From CAZGBT01 sp964524025 (GTDB lineage: Archaea > Aenigmatarchaeota > Aenigmatarchaeia > CG10238-14 > EX4484-224): a stretch of 8,506 bases of DNA. Position numbers and translations under genes: made by a program. The stretch's first letter is position 1, and the number at the start of each line of letters is the position of its first letter. The stretch spans positions 1 to 8,506 of the forward strand of contig CAZGBT010000020.1 of the NCBI GenBank assembly GCA_964524025.1. The letters are read 5' to 3'. Of this stretch, positions 6,297 through 8,506 are shown piece by piece. Below the pieces are notes generated by a model, which saw only the letters and a list, made by a program, of their open reading frames with translations, did no database searches and was not told the DNA's origin.

Positions 6297-7108
6297 GATA
6301 AATATTTTAAAACATCCTTCTTCTTCAAGATTCCTATTTCAGTTATTAAAGCAGTTATATTTTCCCAAGGTGTTAAATCAAAAGCTGGATTCCTAATCTT
6401 TACTCCTTTAATTCTTTTCCATATTTCTTTTGAAGGTCTTTCTTCTATCTTCAATTTTTTCCTTCTATCAAATTTAAAAGTACTCCCAACTACATAAAAA
6501 GGCTTTTTATGAATTTTTGCCAAAACCGAAATTTGGTAAGTCCCAATTTTATTTATTATACCTTCTTTTCTTATGGCATCACAACCTACTATAACCATAT
6601 CTATGTTATTTATGAAAAAGCCAACAGCTGAATCTAAAATTAAAGTTACTGGTATGTCTTCTTTAGCCAATTCTTTTGAAGTTTTTATCCCTTGATTTAA
6701 TGGCTCCGTTTTTGTCGCATAAACTTCTTTTATTTTCCCCTTTCTCCATGCATACTTAATTAAAGAAAGTGCTTCAGAAGAATGGCAATGGGTTAAAACA
6801 ACTGATTTTTTCTCAAAAATTTTCATTCCGATTTTTGCCAGCTTTAAATTAACTTCTTTTAATTCCTTAAGCAATCTAGCTATAGCTTCTTCCTTTCTTT
6901 CCATCAAAATTCTTCCAATACAATTGTGCAAAACTACTGCAGTAGGTCTAATCGATTCCAACAAAAAACAAATCCTTTCGAAATCTTTTCCAAAACCTTT
7001 TTTCCTCGCATAAGATTTTAGAAATTTTAAAGACTCGATTGCAATAGCTTTTGCACCCTGAATTTTAACTTCCTTTATTTCTTTAACCAATTTCTTAAGA
7101 TTTTTCAC
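6293..7108 (-). CDS. e2b2: Ribose-1,5-bisphosphate isomerase (eIF2B-like family)
   Basis: 271 residues from a GTG at 7108; the ATG at 7110 is out of frame, an in-frame stop lies at 7112-7114, and the next in-frame Met is residue 70, too late for the fold. It converts ribose-1,5-bisphosphate into ribulose-1,5-bisphosphate, linking AMP phosphorylase to RuBisCO. It belongs to the fold shared with eIF2B subunits and methylthioribose-1-phosphate isomerase. Visible motifs: IQGAKAIAIES (16-26), RPTAV (54-58), VLTHCHSSEAL (104-114) with Cys108 as the predicted catalytic cysteine, VGCDAIRKEGIINKIGT (174-190) with Asp177 as the catalytic acid, and NPAFDLTPWENITALITE (240-257). It is shorter than the roughly 320-residue Thermococcus enzyme, and the usual ETRP..QG motif reads KTEPLNQG (133-140). 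First gene of the operon. Assignment leans on operon context as well as the two catalytic residues; an eIF2B-like protein of other function is the alternative. Confidence 0.88.
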   Translation of the reverse strand: MKNLKKLVKEIKEVKIQGAKAIAIESLKFLKSYARKKGFGKDFERICFLLESIRPTAVVLHNCIGRILMERKEEAIARLLKELKEVNLKLAKIGMKIFEKKSVVLTHCHSSEALSLIKYAWRKGKIKEVYATKTEPLNQGIKTSKELAKEDIPVTLILDSAVGFFINNIDMVIVGCDAIRKEGIINKIGTYQISVLAKIHKKPFYVVGSTFKFDRRKKLKIEERPSKEIWKRIKGVKIRNPAFDLTPWENITALITEIGILKKKDVLKYLS

Positions 7109-7138
7109 ATTCTAAATTTTAGTTTTTGAATTATTATT
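7109..7138. promoter_or_regulatory. Divergent promoter region of the AMP-pathway operon and pcm
   Basis: Only 30 AT-rich bases separate two GTG starts, so both transcripts are probably leaderless or nearly so. On the plus strand CTAAATTTTA (7112-7121) is a weak TATA-like element about 20-25 bases before the methyltransferase start. On the minus strand AATAATAAT (7131-7139) lies about 26 bases before the isomerase start. Neither is a strong consensus. The two elements share the same 30 bases. Confidence 0.4.
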
Positions 7139-7795
7139 GTGGAATTTAAAAGTAATGAAGAAATGGTTGAATATTTGGTTGAGATGGGTTATATAAGAAG
7201 CGAAAGGGTAAAAGAGGCTTTTTTAAAAGTAGATAGAAAGGTTTTTGTACCGGCTGAATATAAAGATTCTGCCTATGTAGATTTTCCGATAAGAATCGGT
7301 GCTAATGCCACCATATCAGCTCCTCATATGGTTGCTATGATGACAGAATTGCTTAAAGTTGAAAAAGGTAACAAAATTTTAGAAATAGGGGCTGGATCTT
7401 GTTGGCAGGCCTGCATTTTAGGTTATTTAGTAGGTAAAGAAGGTTTGGTAATAACTGTAGAAATTGATAAGCAAGTTTATGAATTTGGAAAAAAGAATTT
7501 GGAAAAGATTGGGATGAAAAACGTAAGGATAATAAACGCAGATGGTTCTTGTGGCTATCCTGAATTTGCACCTTACGATAGAATACTTATAACTGCTGCC
7601 TGCCCTAAAAAAATTCCTAAAGAAATCGTTAAGCAATTAAGCGAAAATGGGAGGGTAGTAGCTCCTGTAGAGGAAAAATGTTTTGATCAATGGTTAGTAG
7701 TTGGAGAAAAAATTAATGGAAAGTTTAAAACAAGAAAAATTTGCTCAGTTTCTTTCGTAAGGCTAATAGGAAAGTGTGGTTTCAAATCTTATTGA
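7139..7795 (+). CDS. pcm: Protein-L-isoaspartate O-methyltransferase
   Basis: 218 residues from the GTG at 7139. The enzyme uses S-adenosylmethionine to methylate isoaspartyl residues in aged proteins, starting their repair in the cytoplasm. The N-terminal helix region (RSERVKEAFLKVDRKVFVP, 20-38) and the substrate-loop motif ATISAPHMVAMM (57-68) are typical. SAM motif I is LEIGAGSCWQA (81-91), the acidic residue after the second strand is Glu108, and the post-motif ADGSCGYPEFAPYDRILITAA (134-154) is classic for the family. The end SFVRLIGKCGF is the usual C-terminus. Two details differ from the common form: the loop usually has Gln before TISAP and here has Ala57, and motif I usually reads GTGSGYQA. 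An in-frame ATG at 7163 (residue 9) is an alternative start giving 210 residues. Transcribed away from the AMP-pathway operon from a 30-base shared gap, with the tRNA-Trp gene directly after the stop codon on the opposite strand. Confidence 0.93.
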   Translation: MEFKSNEEMVEYLVEMGYIRSERVKEAFLKVDRKVFVPAEYKDSAYVDFPIRIGANATISAPHMVAMMTELLKVEKGNKILEIGAGSCWQACILGYLVGKEGLVITVEIDKQVYEFGKKNLEKIGMKNVRIINADGSCGYPEFAPYDRILITAACPKKIPKEIVKQLSENGRVVAPVEEKCFDQWLVVGEKINGKFKTRKICSVSFVRLIGKCGFKSY

Positions 7796-7898
7796 TGGGG
7801 CCGCCCGGATTTGAACCGGGGTCAGTGGCTTTCTTCTTTCATCTTTCAAACCTCCAAACTGGAGGCCACCGTCCTAGACCTGGCTAGACGACGGCCCC
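7796..7898 (-). tRNA. trnW: tRNA-Trp (anticodon CCA) with a 28-base intron
   Basis: The minus strand folds as a full cloverleaf. The acceptor GGGGCCG/CGGCCCC pairs 7 of 7 with discriminator A73 (7796). The D-stem is GTCT/GGAC with one G-U pair, and the anticodon stem is GTGGC/GCCAC. The T-arm is CCCGG-TTCAAAT-CCGGG. The exons are 7859-7898 (40 bases, to position 37) and 7796-7830 (35 bases), giving a 75-base mature tRNA with loop CTCCAGA, the usual archaeal tRNA-Trp loop. CCA is not encoded. The 3' end touches the TGA of the methyltransferase gene with no spacer. A TATAAAAAA box is placed about 27 bases upstream. No oligo-T terminator follows on this strand. Confidence 0.93.
7831..7858 (-). 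other. Intron of tRNA-Trp at position 37/38
   Basis: The 28-base insertion begins TTTGGAGG and ends AAGAA on the minus strand and interrupts the anticodon loop after G37. A bulge-helix-bulge site can be drawn with bulges AGT and AAA around a central helix of CTCC (32-35) against GAAG, with one C-A mismatch. The intron bases TGGAGG also pair perfectly with CCTCCA of the 5' exon, burying the anticodon. It is too short to hold the box C/D guide found in the tRNA-Trp introns of haloarchaea. Confidence 0.85.
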
Positions 7899-7901
7899 TC
7901 A

Positions 7902-7911
7902 AAAAATATAT
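7902..7911 (+). promoter_or_regulatory. TATA box of the ATP-cone gene
   Basis: AAAAATATAT ends 24 bases before the ATG at 7936, which fits a leaderless transcript starting at or near the start codon. It sits between the tRNA TATA box and the tRNA gene, so the two divergent promoters interlock in 37 bases. Confidence 0.6.
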
Positions 7912-7920
7912 CGATTTATT

Positions 7921-7929
7921 TTTTTTATA
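7921..7929 (-). promoter_or_regulatory. TATA box of tRNA-Trp
   Basis: Read on the minus strand this is TATAAAAAA, centred about 27 bases upstream of tRNA base 1 at 7898, the expected archaeal spacing. It lies just upstream of the start codon of the divergent ATP-cone gene. Confidence 0.65.
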
Positions 7930-7935
7930 CTAATT

Positions 7936-8214
7936 ATGCCAGTCGTAATAAAAAGGGATGGGAGAGAAGAAGAATTTATACCTGAAAAAATAGTTGTAAG
8001 TTGCTTAAAAGCAGGTGCAACTTTAGAAGTTGCAAGAAAAATAGCAAAAATAATAGAGGGTGAAGCTTTAAAAAAAGAGAAAATTAGTGCAAAGGAAATA
8101 ACAAAATTGATTCTTGAATATTTAAAGAAGGAAAATGAGGAATGGTATAGGAATTGGATAGTTTTTGACAGGGCTGTAAAAAGAAGGGATACAGAAAAGG
8201 AAATGACTGAATGA
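7936..8214 (+). CDS. Stand-alone ATP-cone domain protein
   Basis: 92 residues from the ATG at 7936. The opening VVIKRDGREEEFIPEKIVVSC is the ATP-cone signature, with the KRDG turn at residues 6-9 and the conserved EKI at 17-19. A run of helices (about 28-65) matches the rest of the domain, and a charged tail ends the protein. ATP-cones bind ATP or dATP and act as allosteric switches in ribonucleotide reductases and in the repressor NrdR. Here no catalytic domain is fused, and the zinc ribbon of NrdR is missing (only one cysteine, Cys23), so it is neither a reductase nor a normal NrdR. It may regulate a partner protein in trans. Its TGA overlaps the ATG of the next gene (ATGA, 8211-8214), so the two are translated together. 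The domain call is firm; the function is not known. Confidence 0.85.
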   Translation: MPVVIKRDGREEEFIPEKIVVSCLKAGATLEVARKIAKIIEGEALKKEKISAKEITKLILEYLKKENEEWYRNWIVFDRAVKRRDTEKEMTE

Positions 8215-8506
8215 TAACTTTTCAAAAAATTTTATATCAGCTTATCCTACCTTTTGCCCTTTTTTACTTAATATTTTACGCTTTACTAAACAAATCTAAA
8301 ATTTTTGGAGAACCAAAAGAAGTTAAGAAGATAAATGCTGCTGTTTCTTTTCTGCTTTCTTTACTTTCTTCACTAAGCATTTATTCGTTAAATTTAATGA
8401 ACTACTTGACTGCAATAGGAGTTGGCATTGCCTTCTTCTCTTTTGTTGCATTATTTTTAATGGCTGGATGGAAAAAAGCTGGAGAAATTCTTGAAGAGAA
8501 AAAAGA
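8211..8506 (+). CDS. Hypothetical three-segment membrane protein, cut by the window edge
   Basis: I translated this from the ATG at 8211, which overlaps the stop of the ATP-cone gene. 98 codons are visible and the frame is still open at the right edge. Hydrophobic segments lie at about residues 7-26, 43-61 and 64-86. Between the first two is a short polar loop, NKSKIFGEPKEVKK (27-40), and after the third a charged stretch WKKAGEILEEKK begins, suggesting a cytoplasmic tail or coiled coil to follow. I do not recognise a family name, although the pattern of an LPF motif in segment one followed by a KIFG loop recalls small uncharacterised archaeal membrane proteins. No function can be given from this part. 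Too short to confirm without the rest, but coding quality and overlap are good. Confidence 0.75.
   Translation, partial: MITFQKILYQLILPFALFYLIFYALLNKSKIFGEPKEVKKINAAVSFLLSLLSSLSIYSLNLMNYLTAIGVGIAFFSFVALFLMAGWKKAGEILEEKK

Noticed and set aside
6297..6312. TATA-like stretch just before the RuBisCO start (minus strand)
   Set aside because: It lies only a few bases from the start codon, too close for an archaeal TATA box, and is the coding end of the isomerase; the ATGA overlap explains expression.
7353..7636. Two minus-strand frames opposite the methyltransferase
   Set aside because: Both overlap the SAM-binding core on the other strand and have low-complexity translations.
7810..7860. Box C/D guide RNA inside the tRNA-Trp intron
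   Set aside because: The intron holds GATGA like a box C core and a CTGA occurs in the 3' exon, but 28 bases is too short for a guide, and the CTGA is explained by the anticodon stem and variable loop.
7899..8225. Minus-strand frame of 108 residues opposite the ATP-cone gene
   Set aside because: The plus strand encodes a recognisable ATP-cone; the antisense translation is Ser/Phe/Ile-rich shadow sequence, and its end overlaps the tRNA promoter.
1..8506. CRISPR array, insertion sequence, or other mobile element
   Set aside because: I saw no regularly spaced direct repeats, no transposase or integrase motifs and no terminal inverted repeats; gene composition is uniform across the window.

Overview
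The window is from an archaeon with a compact, AT-rich genome. Evidence: an Alba chromatin protein, a tRNA-Trp gene with an intron at the canonical archaeal position 37/38, TATA-like boxes about 26 bases ahead of leaderless-looking starts, GGTG ribosome-binding motifs, a form III-type RuBisCO and an AMP phosphorylase. Arginine is mostly AGA/AGG and isoleucine often ATA. Short proteins, overlapping genes and many unassigned membrane or lipoprotein genes suggest a DPANN-type lineage. That placement is an inference, and the phylum cannot be read from this window.

Layout. Bases 1-2907 form a cell-surface block: a large lipoprotein running off the left edge on the minus strand, a divergent 210-residue membrane protein, and a second, smaller lipoprotein. 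The two lipoproteins look like distant relatives built from beta-sandwich modules. Bases 2963-3256 encode Alba with its own TATA box and ribosome-binding site, followed by a T-rich terminator. Bases 3284-7108 are one minus-strand operon, in order of transcription: ribose-1,5-bisphosphate isomerase, RuBisCO, a small membrane-anchored eight-cysteine protein, and AMP phosphorylase. The genes overlap by 4, 13 and 4 bases. Divergent from it, 7139-7795 encodes a protein-L-isoaspartate O-methyltransferase. A minus-strand tRNA-Trp (7796-7898) abuts its stop codon. Bases 7936-8506 hold a stand-alone ATP-cone protein overlapping a three-segment membrane protein cut by the right edge.

How the genes work together. 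The three enzymes make a complete archaeal AMP pathway: AMP phosphorylase gives adenine and ribose-1,5-bisphosphate, the isomerase gives ribulose-1,5-bisphosphate, and RuBisCO adds CO2 to give two 3-phosphoglycerates. This routes nucleotide ribose into central carbon metabolism. All RuBisCO catalytic residues I could place are present. The most unexpected element is the exported-looking cysteine-rich protein embedded by overlaps within this cytosolic pathway operon. No gene-free stretch exceeds 300 bases; the longest gap is 55 bases.
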